A program made the position numbers and the translations under genes. This document shows, piece by piece, positions 1-10,942 of a DNA stretch of 64,000 nucleotides; position 1 is the stretch's first letter, and every line of letters begins with the position of its first letter. The notes below the pieces were generated by a model. That model saw only the letters and a program-made list of their open reading frames with translations. It was not told the DNA's origin and did not search any database. The stretch spans positions 39,037,137-39,101,136 of the forward strand of contig OY855905.1 in the NCBI GenBank assembly GCA_963693305.1, given 5' to 3'. Source of the stretch: Meandrina meandrites (taxonomy: Eukaryota; Cnidaria; Anthozoa; Scleractinia; Meandrinidae).

Positions 1-1995
1 GTCAACATCAACCTGAAAGCAATCTGTTCTTTGGTGGTAGTTGCTGAGTGCAGTTTGCCCAAAGCTTGATAGAGAAAAATATTTTTTCGAATTTGCAACC
101 TTGATTTATCGAAAGTAGTAGCAAGATGTAACACGAAATCATCCAAATCACTTGCGAAATGAACTATGTCTGCATGAGCGGTATCAGAAATTAGAAATGG
201 CCGGTTACTTCAGTATGTTTATTCCCAAGTATAATTATTTGTGAGTTGCTTTTTCCTTTGTTGATTTGAAAATGTTAGCCAGTGAATGTTTTTGTGAAAA
301 GAAACTCATTTACTGAACCTTGAAAATCAGTTCCAACTCTCATTGGAATTCGTTTGAATTCAAATAAACAACACGAAGTAAGCCCGGGACAGAACGAAAC
401 TTGATGCTCCTTGATTCATCTTGTTTCTGCAGATACTAACACCTTTCAAAGCTTTGAACTTCAAATATTTTGAGGTAGCAAATAAATCCGAATATCAAAG
501 CAAAGTTGTAGCGAATCTTTTTACTACACTCCAATGAGCAAGCAAAATTATACTGGTCAAATGATATCCCTCACATGAACTTCACGCGAAATTCAAATTT
601 TGTAAGCCAAAATCTTACATTTTAGCTACGAAAGAGGTATTACTGGTATTGTTTGGTTATAATTTTGTTTAAGTGACTATTTTGAAGTAAAATTAAAGAC
701 CCCAACGTATGATTAGACTTATATTTTGGATCAACGACTTTTCCCCTTCTTGCTCACATAGTCCGCCATATTTGATTAAGTCACTGAAACAGGGATTTCG
801 TGACAAAGGGGGGGAGGAGCTATTCCTTTTATAGCGCGGGTCCTTGTTTAAGAAGAAACGTTGCTGTTTCGTTGGGTGATATTTTCATAACACTAGATGT
901 CGAACCAAAGTGCGGTTTTTCGCTGTCAATTTTTCCATTTTATTGATGGGAATACCATAACACGAAATAACGATTTTTGAGCTTGGTGCCACTTGCATTT
1001 CGCGCTGTCAAAATTTTGTTGTTTGAGTAGCGCAAAAATGCTATTGCATATAATGGAAGAAGAAATGTTGCTCGTTCGCTGGGATATATTTTAAGAGCAC
1101 CAGCTCATGTACCAAGTTGAGTTTTTTCGCTCTCAATTTTGCCATTTTTTACCGTGCTGAAATCGGCAAAATAAGCCGAAAATTTAGAAATCTTGAAAAT
1201 ATTATGTTTTGAGTCAAATTGTTCATTTAGCCATTTAAATTGTTAAGCAGTGTGTCTTCTTTTGAATGAGGTATTAATTTTGACTGTGCCTTTTTGTTCA
1301 TTTCAGTTTGTAAATTTCATTTAAATTTCAAGTCATTTGTTTTATGGACCCTTGTCAGAGGATTCAAACCGTGATCGTTGCCGTTCGCATAAAAGAAATA
1401 TCTGATTGAACTTAAACTATTTTTTTTATAAATAGTTCCATTAGACCTACATTCTGGCCAAGTTTGAGAATTTTCGATTTTTTCAAATTGCACTCCTCCA
1501 GGCGATATTTACGGAAGCCCGCTCTTAAAGTACCATGACATAGCTTCTTTAATTTGCCAGGCAGTTCACAATAATTCTGAAACAATAGATTGTAGTATCA
1601 ACTGGTCACAGCTTTCTAGAAGCTTTTTACATAAAGAACTTGAAGCCCACAATTTATGGGGGCCTTAAAGCCTCCAGAGAATTAGACTTGTTCTAATAGC
1701 TCTATTCACACTCTGTTATCACAGGCATAAACACTGATAGTTTAAACATCCTTGTGACAACACATGAAATATTATGCTTTAAAATTAAATCTTGCATCAA
1801 CCAAAACTTGATTTTGCAATGACTTCTGTTCTCGAACTTGCTCTTTTTGTAGTATATTCGATTTATTTTTTTACACCAGACTCTTCATTTATTATGAAGT
1901 AGGCTGTAGTTCAAGTGACTATTCAAATCGGAAACATCTCAAAGTAATACTTTTGTACTAATTCAAACTTCTTTTGAACTAACTGACATTTGCAG
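1..1995. other. Unassigned, probably intronic
   Basis: No coding segment could be supported here. A 42-base open stretch at 433-474 is flanked by AG and GT, but its phase does not fit the exon at 1996. A diverged direct repeat (850-1156) is the only structure seen. It is probably intron upstream of the first visible host exon. Confidence 0.4.
850..1156 (+). repeat. Diverged direct repeat, ~207-bp spacing
   Basis: Two ~98-base segments (850-947 and 1057-1156) align along their length. Both begin with AGAAGAAA-GTTGCT, run through a segment with TTTTTCGCT-TCAATTTT, and end in CCATTTT. Divergence is considerable, so this is an old tandem duplication or two units of one repeat family. Confidence 0.55.
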
Positions 1996-2117
1996 CTAAC
2001 CGATTGGTTCCGCAAGACAGTCATGTTCTTTATGTGTGGATGCAAGTTCTTGAGAAGTTAAAAAAAGATCGAGAATGCTTTAAGATTGCCTCTCAGTTGA
2101 GGGATAAAGCATATAAG
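1996..2117 (+). CDS. Host gene, internal exon (first visible)
   Basis: This 122-base exon lies between an acceptor (TTTGCAG, AG at 1994-1995) and a donor (AAG/GTAAAA at 2117/2118). The frame that stays open enters with two bases of a split codon and leaves in phase 0. It encodes about 40 residues, including PQDSHVLYVWMQVLEKL and later FKIASQLRDKAYK: an amphipathic, charged, probably helical segment with a loose TPR flavour. It joins in phase to 6600-6641, 8913-8975, 41083-41137 and 41443-41471. I do not recognise the protein. The 5' exons lie left of the window or in the unassigned first 2 kb. Composition (Lys, Glu, Leu) differs from the transposon frames nearby, which supports a host gene. 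A transcript spanning the exons would confirm it. Confidence 0.6.
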
Positions 2118-3409
2118 GTAAAAATTAAAACCTCTTTTAAAGTGCATCCAAAACTCAATAAACGCATTCTTGTGCAGTTTTATTGTCAGTAATCCGCATC
2201 TTGTTTGTGAGATCGAATTTTACAAAAGTATTTGTATCACTGCTTTTTTTCGAGAAAACATTTGGATCCAATCCTCTGTCATTCACGTCAGTTTGGAAGA
2301 AATGTAACTAAATCTTCCAAATTATGGAAGTGTTAGCTTCATGGGAGAAAGAATGTTGTTGCGTTGTTATGGATGCATTGGCATGCTCTCTATTAAGTTC
2401 TGGGTGCACTCTTGCATTGCTATAAAATAAGGTTGCATAAATTTGCTTGCTTTGTTTTAAGACAGTTCTGTTTTACTTCCATGATGTAGGATTCAGAGCG
2501 ATGTTAGACATTAATCGTATCCATTTAGTAATGACGTGTAAGGCTTTAAAATCGCTCTCAATCGGCTTAAAAGTGACTTTGTCAAAGTTGTGTACGACTT
2601 AAAGATTTTATCTGACGATCCTGAAACAAGTGAAATATTTCCTCTGCCGCCACTGGTTACCTATTGGCATGGGAACTTCTCTGTGCACGCATGCTCGCTA
2701 CTGCACCAGTGCATGATCACATTTTCCCTGACACCACTCTCCAGGGTGCCAAATTCTTCATTGTCATCAAGGATCTCTTCACTTATTGAACAATTGGCTA
2801 GCGTCTGACATCTCTTGCCAACATCTCTCTGTTAGGGACTGGTCATTATTTATCGCGTGGGGGGTGCAGAGGAGTTTTGTTCCTACATCATATCTTTCAC
2901 CTGATCCCCCCAAAAAGTGTATAGCATTTTAATGATCCCCCCTCACTGGTGGTGGAAGCTTTCATGATCCCCCGCCTCTCCTTTCCAAGCCACCGCAAAA
3001 TATCAAGTTCATTATAGGCGCGGATGGCTGGAATTGCAAAGTGTAATTCCAACTTTGCCGCTACAACTGACTGCAAACTGTAAATGACGCCTTGAATTCC
3101 GCAGCTGATCGATTTGTTTTCATTCATTGACAACAAGCGAAAGGTTCTACATCATGAAATACAGAGGACCATACCCCAAAATTGTTCGCAAGTGATGAGC
3201 TGAAATATTTTAAGGACGTTCAAGAGCAAGTAAAGGTGCTTTTCGAAGCCTCAAATAAGTTGATAATATCTCTGATGAATCTGACGAGGAAGTTTCTATT
3301 TCGCGAAGAGAAAAAGAGAAAAAAAGAAAGATGTATAAAAAAATGAGAAAAGGGAGGGCATATATGCTTCTAGAAAAACTTACATCCAGAGAGGTAACTA
3401 AAGGAGGCC
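2118..3409. other. Intron, unassigned
   Basis: This is intron between the first two visible exons. Open frames at 2590-2808 and on the minus strand at 2897-3461 are short and lack recognisable motifs. A small Asp/Glu/Ser-rich stretch near 3270-3310 resembles one near 6045-6090 and may be debris of a mobile-element ORF. Nothing else was recognised. Confidence 0.35.
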
Positions 3410-3899
3410 GCTGTAAACTCATTTGTACCGCTACCAAGTTAAAGTTGTATAATGCCTTCATTTTGCCGCATTTTCAATTTTGTTCTACGGTCTGGCATTT
3501 TGTAGTGCTAGAATTTGTGCTAAATTAGAATCTCTTAATAAGCGCGCCCTACGTATTGTTTTCAATGACAAAGTTTCGTCTTACCAGCAGCTACTACATA
3601 AATCAGAAGGAACGACTCTGCACAACCAAAGGGTACAAAATATGTTGATTACTATCTACAAATGTTTGAACTATGACAGTTTTCCTAAATATCTTAAAGA
3701 CATGCTTACTCTGCGTCAGTCTGAATACACTTTAAGAGGTACTAATATTTTATCACTATGTAAACCTGTTACCACTACTTATGGCCTTAACTCTTTTCGT
3801 TACTTTGCATCTAAGACCTGGAACTCCCTACCTAATAATATAAGATCTGAACATACCTTAACTGGTTTTAGAAGACTACTGAAAAAAATCTCCTTTTAG
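3410..3899 (+). pseudogene. LINE reverse transcriptase, C-terminal fragment
   Basis: This is the tail of a non-LTR retrotransposon ORF2, 5'-truncated near 3410. The first frame (to 3528) carries KLKLYNAFILPHFQFCSTVW, the thumb-adjacent segment that follows the RT core in CR1/L2/Jockey-type elements. The second frame (3480-3899) has KLESLNKRALR, then LLHKSEGTTLHNQRVQNM and KTWNSLPNNIRSEHTLTGF, the usual C-terminal tail. The two parts are in different frames, with a break near 3500, so the copy is dead. The catalytic RT motifs are absent (5' truncation). The 3' UTR continues to 3931 and resumes at 5632 after a DNA-transposon insertion. The copy lies in an intron of the host gene, same orientation. 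Confidence 0.8.
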
Positions 3900-3931
3900 A
3901 CATAAGATATATTGAAGATTTTAATGTAATA

Positions 3932-5631
3932 CAAGGCTGCTGCCTAAGGAAATTTCTAAGGAGCCCTTCGGGCTCCTAACATCAAAAGTTAGGAGCCCAA
4001 GCCATTACTTTAGGAGCCCAGAGCAAAAGTTGCCATGGTCGATCCTCGGGGGAGGGGGGTGAAGTAGAAGAAAAAATCTAGGGGAGGGGTCTGGGGAGCA
4101 GCCCCCCCCCCCCCCCTACCGTCCCCTTCCACATGCACACAGTCAGTAGAGCCTTTGTACGTGAACAGAAAACTCCTTCGGACAAGATTTTTTCTGAAAG
4201 CTTCTGAAGGTAACCTCCCTCAAATAGTTGTGTGAGAAATTCCAGCTTTCTTAACTTGAAAGTTTATTTAACCGAGCCTCTCCTTCGATAAAACCCTTTT
4301 TACACTGATTGGGTGACATGAACAGGAGTGTGTATATTAGAAAGTTTCTGTAGGCTTAAAATGAGTTTGAAAATCCAACCAGTATATTGTGCTGTGATGA
4401 ATGTTGGATAAAGTAAGTTAAAAATGTGTAGAACAAATAAAACAATGTTTAAAAGGAGTTTTGAACATCCAAAGTTTTGAAGCAAAATCAGTGAAGCATG
4501 AAGCAGCAAAATTATTATTTCACTTTTGCACAGCAAGTTCACTAAAGAACTTGAATTATTGTTAGTAATTAAGGTTTAACAGAACCAAGATTACAATTTA
4601 GCAGGTCTATTTGGTAATAAAAAGGTAAGGTAAGGTAATAAAAAGTCAAAACACCTGTGTAAACACTTTAATTAAATTCTGATCTTATCTACATTTCATA
4701 ATCAGTTGTCAAAAATAGACCAGAAAAACTAAGTTGTGAAAATAAAAACAGTTTCTAGGCTTATCAAATGAGTTGCTTATACAATAGATTTTAGTAGTTT
4801 TAAAAACAATTCATGTTATTCAAACTGTTTTCAGCAAAGTTTCTAGCACATTATTATTTTCAAGAGTAATGTTCTCCTTGCATGGTTCAATAACCGAGAT
4901 AAAACACGAAACAGTTCGAATGAACAAACAAACAAACTTGATCCACAAAAAGCGGTAGCTGATAAGAATGTCACAGAAAAGGCACACATTTTCTGTTGTT
5001 ATGAAATTAAGCGTTCTCTAAAGTGAAAAAATAAAAGTTTGAGTTAAATAATAAGCTTAATTACAGTAATTCGTAAGTGTAACATCAAAACATTCTGCAC
5101 ATTATTTTAGGCTTGTTGAAAAGGTTTTTGTATCAAGCTTTTGCAGATTAAAATTGTCATGATCAGACCTGATGCATGAATAGCCAGGAGATTGATTTCA
5201 CTTTTGTATCCGTAAAATGTTTACTTCACATTCACTATAAACTCCTCAAAAATCCTCCAAAACATCAACGTAGCTAACGAAACGTGAAGCAGCCCATAAT
5301 ACTATTCATTCTTCATTCCATATTTGGGAGTCAGTCCCAGTCCTAAACAGTAAAAAGTAATTGCTTTTCGAAGTTGCACTTATTTATACGCTAAAATTAT
5401 CTCTATTGTGGACAATTTTAGTATTACCGTTTTGAAATGAAGCGCTTATGGTTTTAAACGGGATATATCTTACGCCAGTGGAACAAAGTTACAAGGAAAT
5501 TGAAGTCATTAGATGAGAATGAAAAATCTATGCTTAGGCGCCCATCCGGGCTCCTTGAACAAAAATTTAGTCGCCCGCACTCCTAACTTAGGCGCCCCAG
5601 GCGACCGGGCGCCCGTTAGGCAGCAGCCTTG
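3932..5631. mobile_element. Non-autonomous DNA transposon, 1.7 kb, TSD TAATA
   Basis: The ends form a perfect 16-bp inverted repeat: CAAGGCTGCTGCCTAA at 3932-3947 and its complement at 5616-5631. The element is flanked by TAATA on both sides (3927-3931 and 5632-5636). It interrupts the 3' UTR of the LINE fragment, which reads through on both sides. Subterminal regions are rich in GGAGCCC / GGGCTCC and GGCGCC-type palindromes (3957-4020 and 5540-5612). No transposase frame was found inside; the longest frame (4300-4542, minus) is hydrophobic and unrecognised. A poly-C run lies at 4099-4116. The superfamily is not clear: a 5-bp duplication is unusual, and TA alone is also consistent. Confidence 0.8.
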
Positions 5632-5850
5632 TAATAGATGTAAATAGATTTTTAATGTAAATAGATTTTTCAATGTAATAGATTTTTAATGTAAATAGAT
5701 TTTTAAGTGGAAATAGATTTTTTTTTAATGTAATAGATTTTTAATGGAAATAGATTTTTTTTTCTTTTGCACCATTATTTTCTCGAAGATATTAGCCTTT
5801 TCAGGCTACTCTGAAATTCGAGTTTTAAATAAAGTTCACGTATGTATGTA
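5632..5850 (+). repeat. LINE 3' UTR remnant with tandem repeat tail
   Basis: This is the rest of the LINE 3' UTR after the inserted element. It contains about seven imperfect units of a 16-20-base motif (AATGTAAATAGATTTTT and variants, 5637-5768), then AATAAA at 5828 and a short GTAT-rich tail at the end. Tail and polyadenylation-like signal fit the 3' end of a retroposed copy. Confidence 0.6.
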
Positions 5851-6599
5851 TTTACAAGCATCGCAACCGTCAATGCTGCGTTTACCGGGAAATTAGTCAG
5901 GCGCCTTAATCTCTACCTTCTGTTATGGCTATTGAAGAAAAGGCGCTTTTAACACAAACGTATATAATAATAATATATAATATGGAGGTGGTAGTGGCTT
6001 GTCTAAACGAAAAAAAAGGGTGAGGATTTAGCTCGGACGACGATTCTGTCAATGAATCTGACGAGGAGGCTGTCCAAGAGTCAGTGGAGGGGGCTGCGAA
6101 CACTTTTCGATATATGTATATTTTTCCTGTTGCTATTGTTCTTATATCGCACCGTTTGGCCACGTTGAACAAACATTGCCATTGACTCTTATGAAAATGA
6201 CTCTTTAAAGAATTTAATGAAACATGGAACATTTGAAATATAGAACTTAAACAATTTCAAACCATTGCACAACCAACGATAATTTATATGACTGAGACCG
6301 TGCCTGACTAAGAGAGGAGGCCAAAACATAACACTGGTTTAGCGGTTTAGGCGATGTTTCTTGGGCATGCAGAGAATAACCCCCACAGTTGACCCGATTT
6401 ATTGGCAACTGATTGCCAATGAATCAAGAGTTTAATGCAGACCAAGATTGTGTGATTAACTGGCTTGTCTTATCTTCCTTCTCTCGTTTTGAATCCAGTA
6501 GTTGTGCCGGAAGCATGACAAAAGTATTACATAAATTGTGTTCAATGGAATGGACATTTTGTATGCTATAAAGTTAAGTTTCTAAAACCAACTTCACAG
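5851..6599. other. Intron, unassigned
   Basis: No feature is supported here. A stretch around 6045-6090 is Asp/Glu/Ser-rich if translated and resembles 3270-3310, but no frame continues. It leads into the acceptor (CTTCACAG) of the exon at 6600. Confidence 0.35.
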
Positions 6600-6641
6600 G
6601 TAAAGGATGCAAGAGAGACTATTGAAAGGCTGCTGCCAAAG
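6600..6641 (+). CDS. Host gene, 14-codon exon
   Basis: This 42-base exon has an acceptor CTTCACAG (AG 6598-6599) and a donor AAG/GTAGGAG. Phase 0 at both ends, it reads VKDARETIERLLPK, in frame with the preceding exon's end. The product would be a helical charged segment. The short size makes it uncertain alone, but four successive exons with matching phases support it. Confidence 0.5.
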
Positions 6642-6726
6642 GTAGGAGATTTCAAGCTGAATTTTTATTGCTTTCAGGTCCATTTTCAAAGCTGCAACAA
6701 TAGTGCTCACTAAGATGAGTATTTAC

Positions 6727-8041
6727 CACAGGGAGCCCGGACAAACTGTTTGTGTGCACATTAGCATTTTTGTGTGCATTAGCATTTTTATAGCAAATGT
6801 ATAAGATTTACAGAACGGCTCGCAGAATTGCTTGTAGTAACGTAAAATATGAACAAATACATGCAAATACAAGGACCCTTACACAATTACGACGGCGACA
6901 ACATAATCATTAATATGCGTCGTTAATATTTTTATGCATCGTCGGTTGTAATTATAAAATATTCAAATTGTTAAGAATCGAGAAAGCATCTGATCTTTTC
7001 GGTATGTCGTCCACTTTTGAAGCTAGCTCTAAAGATCTTTAGACAACATTCATTTTGCCAAAAAAAAAAGAAGTATTTTATAGTAGTGGGAGAACAAACT
7101 CATCAAAATTTTCCCGTTTAACTCGTTGTTTTGCACATTACGATTAAACAACGCACCTAGATGTGAAACTCCCGTGCAGAGCCCATTGTTGTGCTTTTTC
7201 GTTCTAATTAAGATGACAGACAGGTCGGGAAAACCCCTCGAACTCTGTGAACACGACGTCTCTAACAGTCAGCTATAAGCAGACAAAATGTAGGAGATCG
7301 CGAGTTTAAAGCCGGAAAAGTTTTCGAGACATACAAATATGGCAAGGTTCTCATAATCGCGCTTCTCTATTTTTCGTCTTGTAATTATGTAAGGGTCCTT
7401 GGGTTGTGTCGGACCATTGACATCACTACCCATGCTAGTGAGTATTGATTTTGCCTTTGCCCACCTATCCACGGGACGAAATATTGAACGACCATTGTTT
7501 AATTTATCCAATCAGGAAGAGGCTAGGAAATAGCAAATTCCCTTCGGCACAACGTTTTGTCGCTACGCATTCGGACGGCTTGAAATTTTTGGTTACCTGT
7601 TTTTGTTCGAAGGCTAGCTCTGGGCCGTTTGGATGAATTTTCGATTGAACAACATGAGAAGATTCCTCAAACCTTCCTCTTACATGTTGCTCAGTTTGAA
7701 AGCTGTGCGATGGGATTTTCTGGTCCAAAATTGCCTCGGCGCTGGAGCTGTTCGAATTTGGAGCTGTTGGAGTTTCCACCCTTTCATTATAATTATATGT
7801 GTAGTAAGCAGCGAACGCAAAATCCTTCAAACCGCTCAAATTCGCAATTTCGAGCCAAAAGAACCGCACCACAAAACTGGTAAGATAAACTTACGTTTAT
7901 TTAGCATGTATTTGTTCATATTTTACGTTACTACAAGCAATTCTGCGAGCCGTTCTGTAAATCCTATACATTTGCTATAAAAATGCTAATGCACACAAAA
8001 ATGCTAATGTGCACACAAACAGTTTGTCCGGGCTCCCTGTG
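6727..8041. mobile_element. Non-autonomous DNA transposon with ~138-bp TIRs
   Basis: The terminal inverted repeats (6727-6865 and 7903-8041) match over about 138 bases with one or two mismatches, starting CACAGGGAGCCCGGACAA. The flanks share TATTTAC (6720-6726 and 8042-8048); counting the adjacent G gives an 8-base GTATTTAC, which would suit a hAT-like element. Subterminal GCATTTTTGTGTGCATTAGC repeats occur in each TIR. The interior holds overlapping short frames on both strands (7269-7872) with no transposase motif. It lies between the exons at 6600 and 8913. The clean boundaries support mobility; the superfamily is inferred only from the duplication length. Confidence 0.82.
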
Positions 8042-8912
8042 TATTTACAAGTTTACGAAATAGTAAAATTCAGCAAATTTCTTATAGTCGTCTGGTTGTT
8101 TCGTTGTAATTTATGATCACTTATTATGTAATCATGATTCAGGAAACTACGATGAATTTCAAACCTGCTTTTTGTTTTATTTTTTAATTTAAAGTGAGCA
8201 AGAGCAAGTTTTTGCCTTCGATTTATTATTTAATTTGTTATTTTTTGTTATAAAAATTGTTATAATCAGTTTCTCGTGAAAGCAGTGGTGAAGTGACCAC
8301 TAACTATGAAGTGACTTTGTTCCATAATTAACTTGACTCTTGTTAGGACTCTTTACAAAATATTTGCTCAGCCTTGCAATGCTTCCTTCCACGATGACCT
8401 TATAGGAACATCAGATTAAGCACCTCAATAAATACAAAATCACACTCAATTGTCGTTATTGTTGCCGTTAGTAAAACAGTCTTTCAATTCTGATCAGTAG
8501 GGCGATGTGTAATTTATCTAATAATTTTGCCATTTAATGGGAAAATACTTACGGTTTGAACTCTAGTGATCTGATGTGCAACTGGGAAATTATGTTTATG
8601 GTAATCATATCCCCAGCCCATAACATGCCATGTCATTGTCTGACAACCCTTTCATTAATCCCTGTTTCCATCCAATTCTATTGCTTTTTCACGGCGTAAA
8701 TACAGCATTTGCATCCTAAGAGACCATACACGTTCACTAAAGTGTTTAACAAGATCAGCACTGATCATTTCACAAAGACCCTAATGATTATTATGGACAT
8801 GGTAATTCAGTCTTCCCATATCTCCATATGGTTGCATTGTTTAAGCTGTATTCTTTTCCGAGACAACGTTAATTTCTTTATTTAGGTACATATGTTACTG
8901 CGTTTTCTTTAG
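8042..8912. other. Intron, unassigned
   Basis: AT-rich sequence between the transposon at 6727-8041 and the next exon. No repeat or coding segment was recognised. It ends in the pyrimidine-rich acceptor tract before 8913. Confidence 0.35.
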
Positions 8913-8975
8913 ATTGAGAGGAAGGATGAGGAGTCCAAAGAGGAGGTGAAAAGTGGGGATGTTACAGATGCAAAG
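8913..8975 (+). CDS. Host gene, acidic/basic exon
   Basis: This 63-base exon has an acceptor CGTTTTCTTTAG (AG 8911-8912) and a donor AAG/GTCTGT, which is a weaker match than the others. Phase 0 at both ends, its 21 codons begin IERKDEESKEEVK and end VTDAK. This is a low-complexity charged linker that leads naturally into the Lys-rich exon at 41083. The following intron would be 32.1 kb and filled with mobile elements. Further small phase-0 exons in that intron cannot be excluded. Confidence 0.5.
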
Positions 8976-9191
8976 GTCTGTTGTATCGTGCCATCATCCA
9001 AATTCAATTTCCTAACACAAGTGGAAACAATAAGTGGAATGTTACTATTCCACTTATCACCTCCACTATGAATAATTGATTAAATGATTTATTCCATGTA
9101 TTATATATATTTATCATTCCACCATTTTGTCATTTTACCATATTAGGTCAACAGAACGTGCAAAATATATATGTTATTTGCCAGCTGGGAG

Positions 9192-9298
9192 GTCCGTGCA
9201 GTTAAAAACTGTGACCGATTGCTTGAAAATGCTGTCCGAGGCCTGTGGCCTCCGGCAACATTTTCAAGACCGAGGTCACAGTTTTTCACTATACGGAC
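9192..9298. repeat. Foldback hairpin, ~107 bp
   Basis: Imperfect inverted repeat: the left arm starts GTCCGTGCAGT and contains AAAACTGTGACC and TTGAAAATG; the right arm mirrors these and ends TACGGAC. The centre is GAGGCCTGTGGCCTC. It is typical of a small foldback MITE. An unrelated ~55-base motif just upstream (9110-9165) recurs at 10776-10830. Confidence 0.6.
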
Positions 9299-9811
9299 CG
9301 ACCCAAAGCCGGCAAATAACTTATTGTGCTACTACTTAATGTGCTTGGTTAAAAAAAGAAACAAAAATGTAAATGAAAAATGCGTTTGTTGTTTACGCGC
9401 GCATCCAATGTTGAGTCGATCACTAAGCTACGGCAAGAGTGAAGAATGATCTGTTTACCGCCAAACAAAATAAATTTACTAAAATGAACAGTACTAATGG
9501 AAAAGACCATCATAAAAAGAGAAAAGCATCTGAAATAACTATTTACATTTGTAGTTAACGAGTCAATAACCTCTGTGTTGATTCCCACAGTATTTTGTTT
9601 TGATAACACGTTTGCGAAAGTGAAACTGAATGGAAGCTGAAATGTGTATTTTGTTTGCCTGCGCACAGCACACATCGAATAATTTGTATTTATAATTTCA
9701 ATGTTATTAAGCCTTGCAGTATGGCAGGATGTGTGTGACATAGGATTTTCACATCACTTTCACAAATACAGCTATTTCGAGAAAGGTTGTCGGAAAAAAA
9801 ACATCAAAGTG

Positions 9812-10075
9812 AAGATGATATTTTTCAACAATGACACGAGTATGGGACAAAGAAAAATTCTGAGTCCCTGACGGGAATCGAACCCATGGCCTCCCAGATA
9901 CCGGTTGGGCGCTCTAACCAACTGAGCTACAAGAGACTCGTTGTGAGCTTGGCCATTTACTAGGTTGATATGTGACACGCGTCCTGCATACTGCTAGGAT
10001 CAGCAATGTCGAAATCATCAAGTTTGTAGTAAATAATAAAGATGGTAAAATTTACCATCTTTATTATTTACTACA
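9812..10075 (-). mobile_element. SINE with internal tRNA-like region (copy 1)
   Basis: This 264-bp retroposon is flanked by a 13-base target duplication AAACATCAAAGTG (9799-9811 and 10076-10088). It is read on the minus strand: a 49-base palindromic leader (10027-10075), a spacer with an ACGCGT motif, a tRNA-like region at 9862-9939 with A box (TAGCTCAGTTGG) and B box (GGTTCGATTCC), then a 3' part rich in TTGTTGAA / ATCATCTTC. A second copy at 37232-37497 matches over its full length and has its own target duplication. Unusually, the tRNA-like part is internal rather than at the 5' end. Confidence 0.8.
9862..9939 (-). pseudogene. tRNA-like segment of SINE (Thr-GGT-type)
   Basis: On the minus strand this has a D arm (GCTC/GAGC), an anticodon arm with loop CCGGTAT, a T arm (GGTTCGATTCC) and a partly paired acceptor stem. 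By position the anticodon would be GGT (Thr). Residue 33 is C here but T in the copy at 37282-37360. The acceptor stem is mismatched and the segment sits inside a SINE, so it is probably a pol III promoter rather than a working tRNA gene. Confidence 0.6.
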
Positions 10076-10771
10076 AAACATCAAAGTGTACGCAACAAGA
10101 CCGAAAGGTAGTCTGGGTATTCACTGGAATTTTGCATATTGGCGGCCTAAAGGGAATTTACAAGTTTGTTTTTTTGTACGTGGAAAATTTGTTTTTCCTC
10201 TCAGGGGCCTATATCTGTAGCTTTACTTTTACTGTCGCATGTCTTTGAGTGAGGAAAATTCTTCTTAAGTTCAGAGGGGCTAAACGTACTTTGTTTCTAA
10301 ATGTCTGAAAAGAAAGAACCTGAAATTCGCGCTTATTTTTTTGTTATAATTATATCTCATTAGTATTCAACACGTGCAGTAGCTCAGTGCGTCTACTCAT
10401 ACTATCTTTCGGGATTGGCTTGTGCAGTTTTGTGCTTTTTTTCCGACAACGTTTCTCGAAATAGCTGTATAAAGGAATGAAAAAATACAGGATAACAGCC
10501 AATATGACTGATGCAGACTGATTTTTTTCGCTTTCTTTGCAGTTTCATCTTGCAATCAAATCAAGGCGTTCACGCTTTTATGAATATCACAGATCATAGA
10601 ATCAGATCATGTTTTCTGTGGAGTAAAATCAAGAAATGAATTGATGTTGAAAGAATGATTTGCAAAATTTATAGGGAAAGAAATAGTGTTCATTGTTTGG
10701 CAGTTTTTGGTTTTTCTTTATGTTAAATATTTTCTGAATTTGAGGATATTCGTAATTGAATTATAACTGCC

Positions 10772-10942
10772 TTTATTATTCCACCATTGGACCATTTTAC
10801 CATGTTAGGTCAAGAGAACGTGCAAAATATGACACGTTATTACACTTTAGAACAAGGCAAAAATACGGACGGAAGGCGGTGTAACAAAATGACTGGACTA
10901 AACGACCCAGATTTAGACGAAAAAAAATAGTGGAATAATAAA
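10772..10942. mobile_element. Small MITE, 13-bp TIRs
   Basis: TTTATTATTCCAC at 10772-10784 is mirrored by its exact complement at 10930-10942. About 171 bp long. A segment just inside the left end (ACCATTTTACCAT to AACGTGCAAAATAT) also occurs at 9120-9165 next to an ATTCCACC, so a degenerate relative lies there. No coding content. Confidence 0.55.

Larger units (their letters stand above)
9769..10467. mobile_element. TA-flanked MITE hosting a SINE
   Basis: The ends are inverted repeats of about 32 bases with one mismatch: CAGCTATTTCGAGAAA at 9769 and its complement ending 10467, continuing through GTTGTCGGAAAAAAA. TA flanks both sides (9767-9768, 10468-10469). Removing the SINE inside (9812-10075 and one copy of its target duplication) leaves about 420 bp. 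The termini suggest a Tc1/mariner-like non-autonomous element. No transposase is present. Confidence 0.7.

Noticed and set aside
433..474. Possible exon (ILTPFKALNFKYFE) between TTCTGCAG and GTAGCA
   Set aside because: It would end in phase 0 while the next exon (1996) needs one preceding base of a split codon; the other phases contain stops.
7504..7980. Coding frames on both strands in the long-TIR element
   Set aside because: They overlap each other, lack motifs and are near the length expected by chance; not listed as genes.
9862..9939. Functional tRNA-Thr gene
   Set aside because: Anticodon loop position 33 is C, the acceptor stem is mismatched and the sequence is part of a retroposed repeat with target duplications.
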